This document shows positions 1 to 8,145 of a stretch of 64,000 bases of DNA, one piece after another; position 1 is the first letter of the stretch, and each line of letters opens with the position of its first letter. The stretch comes from Taklimakanibacter deserti (GTDB lineage: Bacteria > Pseudomonadota > Alphaproteobacteria > Rhizobiales > Aestuariivirgaceae), in NCBI GenBank assembly GCA_003574785.1, contig QORU01000010.1:186001-250000 (forward strand), given 5' to 3'. Below the pieces are notes generated by a model. That model did no database searches. It worked only from the letters and a program-made list of their open reading frames with translations, and was not told the DNA's origin. Made by a program: the position numbers and the translations under genes.

Positions 1-1060
1 CGGCAGCCAGGCCATAACCCTTGATGTCCATGACCTTGGCGCCGCCCACCGTCACCACATCGAAGATGCGCCTGATGTCGCGGTCGCGGCTCAGATAGTT
101 GCGTTCGCCCAGATACATCACGCGCTCCAGCATGTCGCCCGAGCCCCAGGGATGCCAGCAGTCGCGGATGCCGTCCGAGCCCGAGCACACGGTCACGCCG
201 GCGTCGAGCGTGCGGATGAGCGGCGGACACGGCCAGCCCGACGGCCCCGTCGTCATCACCGCGATCCCGGCCTTGGCGAGATCCTCCAGCATGCGGCCGA
301 CCACGAGATAATCGCCATGGCCGAGGCAGAAGGCATGGCTGACCGTCACCTTGCCGTTGAGGCCCTGCGCCTTCGTGCGCTCGACGATCATGCCCATGGT
401 GAAGAGGCCGAGCTCGCCCGGCTCATGCAGATGGATGTCGATTGGCTTGCCATGCTTCTCGGCAAGCTTGAAGACCGTGTCGAGATGGCCTTTCGGATCC
501 TTGTCCATCGATGAGGGATCGAGGCCGCCCACCACCTCGGCGCCCATCGCCAGGGCCTTGTCCATCAGCTCCACCGTGCCCGGCCTGATCATCATGCCGG
601 ACTGCGGAAAGGCGACGATCTCGATATCGATGAAGGGCGCATATTTCTCGCGCGTCGCCATGACGCCCTCGACGCCTTTCAGGCCATGCACCGTGTCGAT
701 ATCGACATGGCTGCGGATATGGGTGGTGCCGCGCGCGACCGAGATCGCCACCTGGCGGGCCGACTGGCGCGCCGGGTCGAGGCCAAGCTTCGTCTTCATC
801 TCGCGCTCGTTGGTGATCTTGTCGATGAGCGTGTAGCCGACGTCATTGACGTTCCACTTCATGCCGAAGAGCGTCTTGTCGAGATGGGTGTGGGCTTCGA
901 TCAGGCCGGGCAGCAGGATGGCGCCGGCGCCGTCGATCACCTCGGCACTCGCCCCTGCACCGGCCGCGCCGATCGCGGCAATGCGGTCGCCGCTGATGGT
1001 GATGTCGGTCGCCGTCTCGCCCCAGGGACGGACATTTTTGAGGATCGTCTTCTTGGTCAC
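1..1060 (-). CDS. Amidohydrolase, cytosine-deaminase-like (3' end outside window)
   Basis: A GTG start at 1060 opens a frame that runs off the left edge after about 353 codons without a stop. It begins VTKKTILKNVRPWGET. The amidohydrolase metal motif HTHLDKT follows a typical 'LLPGLIEA' strand, and later come 'DIHLHEPGE', 'VSHAFCLG' and 'CSGSDGIRD', which hold the expected His and Asp ligands. This pattern is that of cytosine-deaminase-type metal-dependent hydrolases acting on cyclic or acyclic amides and amidines. The start sits 19 bases after the permease stop, with a GAAAGGTG Shine-Dalgarno region, so it is probably the distal gene of the operon beginning at 4665. The substrate is unknown; cytosine, isoguanine-like or creatinine-like compounds are all possible. 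Confidence 0.85.
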   Translation of the reverse strand, partial: MTKKTILKNVRPWGETATDITISGDRIAAIGAAGAGASAEVIDGAGAILLPGLIEAHTHLDKTLFGMKWNVNDVGYTLIDKITNEREMKTKLGLDPARQSARQVAISVARGTTHIRSHVDIDTVHGLKGVEGVMATREKYAPFIDIEIVAFPQSGMMIRPGTVELMDKALAMGAEVVGGLDPSSMDKDPKGHLDTVFKLAEKHGKPIDIHLHEPGELGLFTMGMIVERTKAQGLNGKVTVSHAFCLGHGDYLVVGRMLEDLAKAGIAVMTTGPSGWPCPPLIRTLDAGVTVCSGSDGIRDCWHPWGSGDMLERVMYLGERNYLSRDRDIRRIFDVVTVGGAKVMDIKGYGLAA

Positions 1061-1079
1061 GTGAACACCTTTCGCGAAA

Positions 1080-2036
1080 TCATTGCAGCTTGGGATTGAG
1101 AGCGTCGCGCAGCCAGTCGCCGAGCAGGTTGACGGCCAGGATGATGAGGCCGAGCTGGAAGGCCGGGAACAGCACCACCCACCAGCTGCCGGAGAAGAAA
1201 TACTGGTTGCCGATGCGGATCAGCGTGCCGAGCGAGGGCTGGGTCACCGGCATGCCGACGCCGAGGAACGACAGCGTCGCCTCGGCGAGGATGGCGAGGC
1301 CGAGATTGAGGGTCGCGGTGACGAGCACCGGCGTCATCACATTGGGCAGGATATGGGTCAGGAGAATGCGGGGCGTGCGCACTTCGAGGATGCGGGCGGC
1401 GAGCACATATTCCTTGCGCGCCTCGACCATGGCGGAGGCCCTGACGATGCGCGCATACTGCACCCAGGAGGTGATGGCGATCGAGGCGGTGAGGATGACC
1501 GGCGCGAAAGCATCGCGCAGGTTGACCGGCAGCAATTCCCGGAACACGGCGCTGACCAGGATCGCCACCAGCAAGGTCGGGATCGACAATACGAAGTCGC
1601 CGACGCGCATCAGGAGATTGTCGACATGGCCTCCGGCGAAACCGCAGATCAAGCCGACCGCGATGCCGATCGCCATGGAGGCGATGACGCTGGCGAAGCC
1701 GATCAGCAAGGAGATGCGCGAGCCGTAGAGGATCGCCGACAGTACGTCCCGGCCCTGCACGTCGGTGCCGAGAAGATAGGGCCAAGCGCCGCCTTCGTTC
1801 CAGATCGGCGGCAGCTCCGCCTGGTCGAGGAAGAGCTGGGTCAGGTCGTAAGGGTTCTGCACCGCGATCAAAGGCGCCAGAAAGGCCGTCAGCGCGACGA
1901 TCAGAAGGACCAGCGCCGAAGCGACCGCCATCGGCGTCCCCCGGAAGCTGTAAGCGAGATCGCTGTCCCAGGCCTCGCTCAGGCGCCGGCGCCACTCTGC
2001 CAGGCGGCCGGCCTGGCCTGCTTCGTCAATGTGCAT
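1080..2036 (-). CDS. ABC importer permease, DppC/OppC type
   Basis: A 318-residue inner-membrane permease of the peptide/nickel/opine family. It has a cytoplasmic N-terminus, a first membrane segment around residues 38-58, a periplasmic loop ending in the family signature 'LLGTDVQGRDVLSAILYGSR', and further hydrophobic segments. The ATPase-coupling loop near 'AARILEVRTPRILLTHILPN' matches the EAA motif. Its start overlaps the end of the upstream permease gene by 11 bases, which suggests translational coupling. It should form the membrane channel with the 2026-3018 product. No ATPase gene for this transporter is visible; it may lie beyond position 1. Confidence 0.9.
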   Translation of the reverse strand: MHIDEAGQAGRLAEWRRRLSEAWDSDLAYSFRGTPMAVASALVLLIVALTAFLAPLIAVQNPYDLTQLFLDQAELPPIWNEGGAWPYLLGTDVQGRDVLSAILYGSRISLLIGFASVIASMAIGIAVGLICGFAGGHVDNLLMRVGDFVLSIPTLLVAILVSAVFRELLPVNLRDAFAPVILTASIAITSWVQYARIVRASAMVEARKEYVLAARILEVRTPRILLTHILPNVMTPVLVTATLNLGLAILAEATLSFLGVGMPVTQPSLGTLIRIGNQYFFSGSWWVVLFPAFQLGLIILAVNLLGDWLRDALNPKLQ

Positions 2037-3018
2037 GATAGCCTCGCGCCGCGCCGGCTTGCCGCAATCTGGGATCGACCCACAGATAGATCAGGTCGAC
2101 GATGGTGTTGATGGTGACGAAGATCGCCGACACGATCATCAGATAGGCGGCCATGACCGGGATATCGATGAACATGACGGCCTGCACGAAGAGCTGGCCC
2201 ATGCCCGGCCACTGGAAGACCGTCTCGGTAACGAGCGCGAAGGCGATCAGGTCGCCGATCATCATGCCGGTCATGGTGACGACCGGCATCAGGCAGTTCC
2301 TGAGCGCATGGCGGAAATGGACCAGCCGGTTGGGCAAGCCGCGGGCCCGGGCGAACTTGACATAGTCGGTGCGCAGTACTTCGAGCATCTCGGCCGTCAC
2401 CAGGCGCATGATGAAGGAGATCTGGAACATGGCGAGCGATGCCGCCGGCATGATCAGCGCCCGGCGACCGCTCGGCGTCAGGAGGCCGGTCGACCACCAG
2501 CCGAATTTCACGACGTCGCCGCGCCCGAAGGCCGGCAGCCAGTTGAGCTGGACCGCGAAGACGAGGATCAGGAGGATGCCGATGACGAAGGAGGGAATGG
2601 ACACGCCGATCATCGAGAACATGGTGAGGAGACGGGCGATGGGGCTCCCCTTGCGGATCGCGGCATAGACGCCGAGCGGAATGCCGACACAAAGCGCGAT
2701 CACAGTGGAGACGAGGACGAGCTCGAGCGTCGCCGGGAAGCGCTCGGCGATCAGCGACATCACCTCCTGCTGGTTGCGGTAGGAGATGCCGAAGTCGCCC
2801 TGCGTGGCGCGGGTGACGAAGGTCACGAACTGCATGATGAAATTCTGATTGAGGCCGAGGCGCTCGCGCAGCGCATCGCGTTCCGCCTGGGTCGCCTGCT
2901 CGTTCAGCATCAGCTGGATCGGATCGCCCAGGAACTGGAAGACCATGAAGGCGACGAAGGCCACGGCGAGCATCACCGCCGCCGCATTGCCGATGCGCTT
3001 GATCACCATCGAGATCAT
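2026..3018 (-). CDS. ABC importer permease, DppB/OppB type
   Basis: A 330-residue permease starting 'MISMVIKRIGNAAAVMLAVA', with one N-terminal membrane helix followed by a periplasmic loop. The loop carries 'QATQAERDALRERLGLN', the hallmark of DppB/OppB/GsiC proteins. Five more hydrophobic segments follow, with the coupling motif 'FARARGLPNRLVHFRHALRN'. It partners the DppC-type permease encoded immediately downstream. The gene lies 63 bases after the binding-protein gene on the same strand, so the three form one transport operon. Confidence 0.9.
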   Translation of the reverse strand: MISMVIKRIGNAAAVMLAVAFVAFMVFQFLGDPIQLMLNEQATQAERDALRERLGLNQNFIMQFVTFVTRATQGDFGISYRNQQEVMSLIAERFPATLELVLVSTVIALCVGIPLGVYAAIRKGSPIARLLTMFSMIGVSIPSFVIGILLILVFAVQLNWLPAFGRGDVVKFGWWSTGLLTPSGRRALIMPAASLAMFQISFIMRLVTAEMLEVLRTDYVKFARARGLPNRLVHFRHALRNCLMPVVTMTGMMIGDLIAFALVTETVFQWPGMGQLFVQAVMFIDIPVMAAYLMIVSAIFVTINTIVDLIYLWVDPRLRQAGAARGYHAH

Positions 3019-3081
3019 GGGTCAGCCTCCTCTCCTAGTGGAGGCCGGGAACCGCGCAAGGCGGCTCCCGGCGATCCGGCG

Positions 3082-4665
3082 TCACTTGAGGACGGTCAGC
3101 CAGTGGCGTGACTTGTTGTCGGAGAGTTGTACCACGCTCTTCACCTTGGGACCGAGAGCCCAGGCCATCGGCTGCTGGTGCAGCGGCAGGAAGTCGACAT
3201 TGCTCTTGAGCTTGAGCAGCGCCTTGGACTGGAGCGCCAGGCGCTTCTCACGGTCGAGCTCCTTGGCGGCCGCGTCGATCAGCTGGTCGACCTCGGCGTC
3301 CTTCCAGCCGCCCCAGTTGAACACGCCCGAGGTGCCGGTCTTGGAATGGGCAACCTGGACCAGGATCGAATAGCTGTCGATCATCGGCTCATTGGCCCAG
3401 CCGAGGATGCCGACATCGAACTTGCCGCTCTCGAACTTGACCGTCTGGATGCTGGTCGGCGCCGTGTCGAGGCTGGGCTTCAGCCCGATCCGCGCCCACA
3501 TGGCGGAAACCGCCTGGCAGATCTCTTCTTCATTCACATAGACATTGTTGTCGCAGACCATGGTGAAGCTGAAGCCATCGGGATAGCCCGCTTCGGCGAG
3601 GAGCGCCTTGGCTTTCTCCGGATCATAGCCCAGCCGCTCGTCGAGATCGGCGACATAGCCCGGTATCGCCGGCGCCACCATCGAGCCCGTATTGCGGGAG
3701 AGGCCGCGCATGACCTTCCTCTGCAGCACATCGATATCGATGGCGCGGTAGAGGGCTTCGCGCACCTTGATGTCGTTGAAAGGGTTCTTGGCCCCGTCCG
3801 CCACGAGCTTCTCCGCCCGGTTGAACAGGAAGAAGACGGTGCGCAATTCGTTGCTGGCGAGCACCTGGACGCCTTCCGTCTGCTTGAGGCGCGGAATGTC
3901 CTGCAGCGGCGCCTTCTCCATGTAGTCGATCTGGCCCGACAAGAGGGCCGCGACCGCGGTCGCGGGCGAGGCGATCGGCGTGAAGACGATCCGGTCGATA
4001 TTATGACGCGGCTTGTCCCACCAGTCCTTGTTGACCTCGAAGACCGTTTCGACATCGGGCTTGCGCGACACCACCTTGAAGGGCCCGGTGCCGTTGGCAT
4101 GGGTGGTGGCATAGCCTTCGACGCCCGCACCGACATCGGTCGGCGCCGTGGCATTGTTGGCGACGAGCCATTCCTTGTCGAAGATGAAGATGTTGGTCAG
4201 GTCGTTGAGGATCAGCGGATAATTCTCGGTGACCTTGATGTCGACGGTGTAGTCGTCGATCTTCTCCGCGCCCTGATAGGCCGGCAGGTTGCCGCGCAGC
4301 GGCGATTTCGGATCGCTCACCCGGGTCAGCGAGGCGATGACGTCATCGGCCGTGAACGGCGCCCCGTCATGGAACTTGACGCCCTTGCGCAAGTGGAAGC
4401 GCCTGACCGTCGGCGAGATGTCTTCCCATGAGGTGGCGAGCGCCGGCTCGATCTTGAGCTGGTCGTCGTAACGAACGAGCCCTTCATAAGCATGGTTCAG
4501 CGTCGAGATGGTGAAGGTGCTGCCATAGGAATAGGGATCGAGCGAATCCATGTCGCGCGACGCACCCCAGCGCAACTCCTCGGCATTCGCCGAGGCCGCC
4601 AGCGGCAGCATGAGCGCCGCCATGACGCCCATGCCGGGCAATGACAGCTTGGTGAGTGATTTCAT
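3082..4665 (-). CDS. ABC transporter substrate-binding protein, SBP_bac_5 family
   Basis: A 527-residue periplasmic binding protein of the dipeptide/oligopeptide/nickel family. The N-terminus 'MKSLTKLSLPGMGVMAALML' followed by 'PLAASANAEE' is a Sec signal peptide with a probable cut after ANA. The mature part has the family features 'LRWGASRDMDSLDPYSYGST' and 'LRKGVKFHDGAPFTADDVIA', and a C-terminal hydrophobic domain. It is the first gene of the leftward operon and faces the GntR gene across a 230-base gap holding a palindrome. Because the operon continues into an amidohydrolase, the ligand may be an amide or amidine rather than a peptide. That is inference from context. Confidence 0.9.
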   Translation of the reverse strand: MKSLTKLSLPGMGVMAALMLPLAASANAEELRWGASRDMDSLDPYSYGSTFTISTLNHAYEGLVRYDDQLKIEPALATSWEDISPTVRRFHLRKGVKFHDGAPFTADDVIASLTRVSDPKSPLRGNLPAYQGAEKIDDYTVDIKVTENYPLILNDLTNIFIFDKEWLVANNATAPTDVGAGVEGYATTHANGTGPFKVVSRKPDVETVFEVNKDWWDKPRHNIDRIVFTPIASPATAVAALLSGQIDYMEKAPLQDIPRLKQTEGVQVLASNELRTVFFLFNRAEKLVADGAKNPFNDIKVREALYRAIDIDVLQRKVMRGLSRNTGSMVAPAIPGYVADLDERLGYDPEKAKALLAEAGYPDGFSFTMVCDNNVYVNEEEICQAVSAMWARIGLKPSLDTAPTSIQTVKFESGKFDVGILGWANEPMIDSYSILVQVAHSKTGTSGVFNWGGWKDAEVDQLIDAAAKELDREKRLALQSKALLKLKSNVDFLPLHQQPMAWALGPKVKSVVQLSDNKSRHWLTVLK

Positions 4666-4804
4666 TTAGTCCCTCCTCTTCGGGTCATTTCCATCCGGCA
4701 GCGCCAATGACTGGCCGTCTTCGATCGACCATGCCTGCCCTGCCCTTCGCGGCGTTCTGATGCGCCGCTTCGAACGGCTCACGGTGGAGCCGGAAATATT
4801 CGCA

Positions 4805-4850
4805 TACACTATCTCGTCAAAACTGTATACATTTATTTTCAGATAGTGTA
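4805..4850. promoter_or_regulatory. Nested 46-bp palindrome, probable GntR operator
   Basis: The arms TACACTATCT (4805-4814) and AGATAGTGTA (4841-4850) are perfect inverted repeats. The palindrome TGTATACA (4824-4831) lies exactly at the same centre, with nine bases on each side. The site sits between the divergent binding-protein gene and the GntR-family gene, in an AT-rich patch. That is where a FadR-subfamily repressor would control both directions. The core recurs at 6397-6404 in front of an amidohydrolase gene. Confidence 0.65.
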
Positions 4851-4895
4851 GACAATAGCCACCGAGAGGGTGAGGCAGTATCGTGATTGGCAGGC

Positions 4896-5657
4896 ATGAT
4901 TCGCAGGAACACAGATCACTCGAACACCGCCAGCCGGGGGGCGCCGAAAGGCAAACGCGCCAGCCGCGCGGGGAATTTGGCCGAGCATGTCTATACCTCG
5001 CTCAGGCGCGCGATCATCGAGCAGGCGCTCGCTCCCGGCACGAAACTTCCCGAGGATTCGGTCGGCACGAGCTTTGGCGTCAGCCGCACGGTGGTGCGCA
5101 GCGCCATCGTCCGGCTCGTTGCCGAAGGCCTGGTGGTCCAGCAGCCGAATATGCGCGCCACCGTCGCCTCGCCCAGCCTCGAGGAAGGGCGGGCGATCTT
5201 CCGCGTCCGTCGGGGTCTCGAGCGCATGGTCATGGAGGAGCTCGGGCCGCGGCTCGAGCCTCAGCAATTGGCGCGGCTGCGCGCCCATGTGGCGAGCGAA
5301 GAGGAAGCGAAGCGCCATGCGGAGCCCGAATCGATCCGGCTCTCGGGCGAGTTCCATCTGCTTCTGGCCCAGTTCACCGGCAACGAGCTGTTGATCCGCT
5401 TCATCAGCGAAGTGGTGTCGCGCGGCTCGCTGATTCTGGCGCTCTATGGCCGGCCGCATTCGTCGGAATGCGCCGTGAACGAGCACAGCATCCTCATCGA
5501 TGCGCTCGAAAGGGGCGACATCAAGGAAGCGATCCGGCTCATGGACGAGCATCTTGTGGCGGTGGCGACGCGCGGCCTGCTCGATACCGATCTCAAGCGC
5601 GAGCGCAGCCTGCAGGATATCCTCTCGGCCTATCGCCCGGCCGCCGGCGAAGCCTGA
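4896..5657 (+). CDS. GntR-family transcriptional regulator, FadR subfamily
   Basis: The product has 253 residues from ATG 4896; a TTG at 4887 would add three. The N-terminal winged helix contains 'HVYTSLRRAIIEQALAPGTK', 'SFGVSRTVVRSAIVRLVAEG' and 'VVQQPNMRATVASP', the classical GntR DNA-binding domain. The C-terminal half is the all-helical FCD ligand-binding domain, with 'FRVRRGLERMVMEEL', 'FHLLLAQFTGNELL' and 'EHSILIDALERGD' supplying likely metal-binding His and Asp residues. FCD-domain GntR proteins sense small organic acids or pathway intermediates. Its divergent position and the palindrome at 4805-4850 make it the likely local regulator of the ABC importer and both amidohydrolases. Confidence 0.9.
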   Translation: MIRRNTDHSNTASRGAPKGKRASRAGNLAEHVYTSLRRAIIEQALAPGTKLPEDSVGTSFGVSRTVVRSAIVRLVAEGLVVQQPNMRATVASPSLEEGRAIFRVRRGLERMVMEELGPRLEPQQLARLRAHVASEEEAKRHAEPESIRLSGEFHLLLAQFTGNELLIRFISEVVSRGSLILALYGRPHSSECAVNEHSILIDALERGDIKEAIRLMDEHLVAVATRGLLDTDLKRERSLQDILSAYRPAAGEA

Positions 5658-5727
5658 TCCGACCGGCCGCTCCGGCAGACCGGTCCGCCACCCTCCTCCA
5701 CCATGCCAAGCTCGGGACGCACCGCTC

Positions 5728-6414
5728 ATGAGCGAGAAAACAAGCTTCGACTTCAGCACGCTGTCGGAACGGCAGAAATACAAGCTCCTGATCGGCGCCG
5801 TCGTGCCGCGCCCGATCGCGCTGGTGACAACAGTCGATCCTGAAGGCCGGATCAACGCGGCACCTTTCAGCTTCTTCAACTGCCTCTCGGCCGAACCGGC
5901 GATCCTGGCGCTCGGCGTCGAGAATCACGACGACCTCGCCTTCAAGGATACCGCCCGCAACATCCGCATGACCGGCGTGTTCACGGTCAACATCGTCTCG
6001 GACGGCATCCTCAAGGCGATGAATGTCTGCGCGGTGCCTTTCGGGCCCGGCATCGATGAAGTGCGCGAAGCCGGCCTCACCGCGATCGCCGGCGCCAAGG
6101 TGGCCGCGCCGCGCATCGGCGAATCTCCCGCCGCCTTCGAATGCCGGCAGCATGTGACGCTCGAGATCGGCGCCTCGCGCCAGATCATCCTCGGCGAAGT
6201 GCTGGCGGCGCATGTCAATGCCGCTCTGGTCAATGACCGGTTCCACATCGATCCCTATGGCCTCGACGCCATCGGGCGGATGGGCGGACATGGCTATGCG
6301 CGGACCCGCGATTATTTCGACCTGCCGACGATGAGCGTCGCCGAATGGGAAAACGCCAAACGCGCTGCGAGAGCGCAACAAGATCCGCCTCTAAAGTGTA
6401 TACAATCCAGATAG
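5728..6414 (+). CDS. Flavin reductase-like domain protein (FMN-binding split barrel)
   Basis: A 228-residue protein starting 'MSEKTSFDFSTLSERQKYKL'. The family signature 'VVPRPIALVTTVDPEGRINA' is followed by 'APFSFFNCLSAEPAILALGV' and 'KDTARNIRMTGVFTVNIV', the FMN-binding core of the flavin reductase-like (DIM6/NTAB) family. Some members supply reduced flavin to two-component monooxygenases, but no oxygenase gene is visible here, so the partner is unknown. The frame is open upstream to 5500, but ATG 5728 matches the family N-terminus. The last codons contain the TGTATACA motif that precedes the next gene, which starts five bases after the stop. Confidence 0.85.
   Translation: MSEKTSFDFSTLSERQKYKLLIGAVVPRPIALVTTVDPEGRINAAPFSFFNCLSAEPAILALGVENHDDLAFKDTARNIRMTGVFTVNIVSDGILKAMNVCAVPFGPGIDEVREAGLTAIAGAKVAAPRIGESPAAFECRQHVTLEIGASRQIILGEVLAAHVNAALVNDRFHIDPYGLDAIGRMGGHGYARTRDYFDLPTMSVAEWENAKRAARAQQDPPLKCIQSR
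6397..6404 (+). promoter_or_regulatory. Second TGTATACA core before an amidohydrolase gene
   Basis: The 8-bp palindrome TGTATACA is repeated here, 15 bases upstream of the ATG at 6419 and inside the end of the flavin-reductase-like gene. It is followed after four bases by AGATAG, which matches the start of the right arm of the 4805-4850 palindrome. It may be a half-conserved operator for the same GntR regulator. Confidence 0.4.
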
Positions 6415-6418
6415 CAGC

Positions 6419-7903
6419 ATGCCCGCATCCCAACGAACACTCCTGACCGCCGACTGGGTCGTCGGCCATGCCGACGGCCATCATTTGCTCTATCGGCAAG
6501 GCGAGGTCGTCTTCGAGCATGGCGAGATCGTCTTCGTCGGCCATGGTTTCGCTGGCGAGGTCGCGGAACGGCGCGATTATGGCCGCGCCCTCATCGCGCC
6601 CGGCTTCATCGATCTCGACGCCTTGTCCGATCTCGACACCACGATCCTCGCCTTCGACAACCATCCCTCATGGCGAAAGGGGCGAACCTGGCCCAAGAGC
6701 TATATGGATGCGGGGCCTTATGAGATGTACTCGCCGGAAGAGCTCGTCTTCCAGAAGCGGCATGCCTTTGCCCGCCTGATCCGCAACGGCATCACCACCG
6801 CTTTGCCGATCGCCTCGCTCTATTATCGCGAATGGGGCGAGACGACGCATGAATTCGCCGGCGCCGCCCGGGCCGCCGAGGAGCTGGGCCTCAGGGTCTA
6901 TCTCGGCCCCGCTTTTCGCACCGGCAACCCTTATGTCGTGGCGCCCGATCATTTCGAGCTCCATTTCGATGAAGACCGCGGGTTTCGCGGACTTACCGAC
7001 GCCATCGCCTTCTGCAAAAGCTTCGAAGGCAAGGCTCAAGGCCTCATTCGCACCATGCTGGCGCCCGACCGGATCGAGACCTGCACGGCGGGCCTGCTCC
7101 AGCGCACCGCGGCCGCCGGCGCCGATCTCGACGTCCCCATCCGCCTCCATTGCGCCCAAGGCGCCTTCGAGCGTGACACCGTGCGCCGCCTTCATGGCAT
7201 GACATCGATCGAATGGCTCGAGAGCCTCGGCTTCCTGTCGGAGCGCACGCTGTTGCCGCATGGCATCTTCGTCAAGCCGTCGCGCCATATTCCGGGACCC
7301 GGGCGCGACCTCGACATCGTCCGCGAGACGGGTGCCGCTCTCGTCCACTGTCCGCTCGTTTCCGCGCGCTTCGGCGAGGCTCTCGAAAGCTTCAAGAGCT
7401 ATCGCGAGCGGGGCTTGAGAATAGGACTCGGCACCGACACGTCGCCGCCCGATATGCTGCTCAACATGCAGATCGGTCTCATGCTCTGCCGGCTCGCCGA
7501 GCACAGTGTCATCGCCTGCCGGTCGGAGGATTATTTCGACGCCGCGACCCTTGGCGGTGCCGAGGCGCTGGGCCGCGATGATCTGGGAAGGCTCGCTCCC
7601 CGATGCCGCGCCGATATCGTCGTCTGGGACCTGGCGAACCCGGATTTGGGCCAGATCATCGATCCCATCCAGACGCTGATGATCGGCGGCACCGGACGCG
7701 ACGTGCGCAGCGTCGTGATCGACGGCCGCTTCGTCATGGAGGATCGCAAGATTCCCGGCGTCGATTACGCGGCCGACGTCCGGCGCGCCCAGCGCCAGTT
7801 CGACGGCCTCATCGCGCGCTACCCCGACCGCACCTTTGGACATCCCAGTGTGTCGGAAATCTTCTCGAGCGCCTATCCGGTCGTCGCGCCGCCGGGCTCA
7901 TGA
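6419..7903 (+). CDS. Amidohydrolase family protein, chlorohydrolase-like, altered metal site
   Basis: A 494-residue protein with the composite beta-sandwich/TIM-barrel layout of the AtzA/TrzN/SsnA branch of amidohydrolases. The usual HxH after the 'PGF' strand is absent: the sequence reads PGFIDLDAL, putting Asp67 and Leu69 at those places. The later ligands are present as His244 (IRLHCAQG), His281 (LLPHGIF) and Asp340 (LGTDTSPPD). The C-terminal 'DIVVWDL...VVIDGRFVMEDRKI' is typical of the family. It is co-directional with the flavin-reductase-like gene and shares the putative GntR box. It probably acts on the imported compound or an intermediate, but whether as a deaminase, a dechlorinase or a different chemistry cannot be told. 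Confidence 0.85.
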   Translation: MPASQRTLLTADWVVGHADGHHLLYRQGEVVFEHGEIVFVGHGFAGEVAERRDYGRALIAPGFIDLDALSDLDTTILAFDNHPSWRKGRTWPKSYMDAGPYEMYSPEELVFQKRHAFARLIRNGITTALPIASLYYREWGETTHEFAGAARAAEELGLRVYLGPAFRTGNPYVVAPDHFELHFDEDRGFRGLTDAIAFCKSFEGKAQGLIRTMLAPDRIETCTAGLLQRTAAAGADLDVPIRLHCAQGAFERDTVRRLHGMTSIEWLESLGFLSERTLLPHGIFVKPSRHIPGPGRDLDIVRETGAALVHCPLVSARFGEALESFKSYRERGLRIGLGTDTSPPDMLLNMQIGLMLCRLAEHSVIACRSEDYFDAATLGGAEALGRDDLGRLAPRCRADIVVWDLANPDLGQIIDPIQTLMIGGTGRDVRSVVIDGRFVMEDRKIPGVDYAADVRRAQRQFDGLIARYPDRTFGHPSVSEIFSSAYPVVAPPGS

Positions 7904-8083
7904 ATCCTTGTGCTCGGGCAGGCCCTTGCGCTTCGTCTCGGCGAATTCCTCGAGCTGACTTTCGCTCATCGATTCATACATCTCGCGTGACGCCCCCTTG
8001 AGCTCGCTCACCTTCTGCTCGCCACGCTTGGCCGCGAGCGCAGCACCTGCGGCCTTCTGTTGCGCTTTGGATTTTGCCGGCAT
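7898..8083 (-). CDS. DUF3008 family small protein
   Basis: A 61-residue basic, charged protein starting MPAKSKAQQKAAGAALAAKR, the recognisable opening of the DUF3008 family found in many proteobacteria. The remainder 'SREMYESMSESQLEEFAETK' is helical and acidic. The start at 8083 is chosen over 8098 because the family opens MPAKS and a GAGGA ribosome-binding site lies just before it. It overlaps the convergent amidohydrolase end by six bases. The function of the family is not established. Confidence 0.85.
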   Translation of the reverse strand: MPAKSKAQQKAAGAALAAKRGEQKVSELKGASREMYESMSESQLEEFAETKRKGLPEHKDS

Positions 8084-8145
8084 GATGGTTCCTCGCATTG
8101 ATCACTGAACTCTGCGTCAACGATCTGAAGCGCGGCGGGTTCCCC

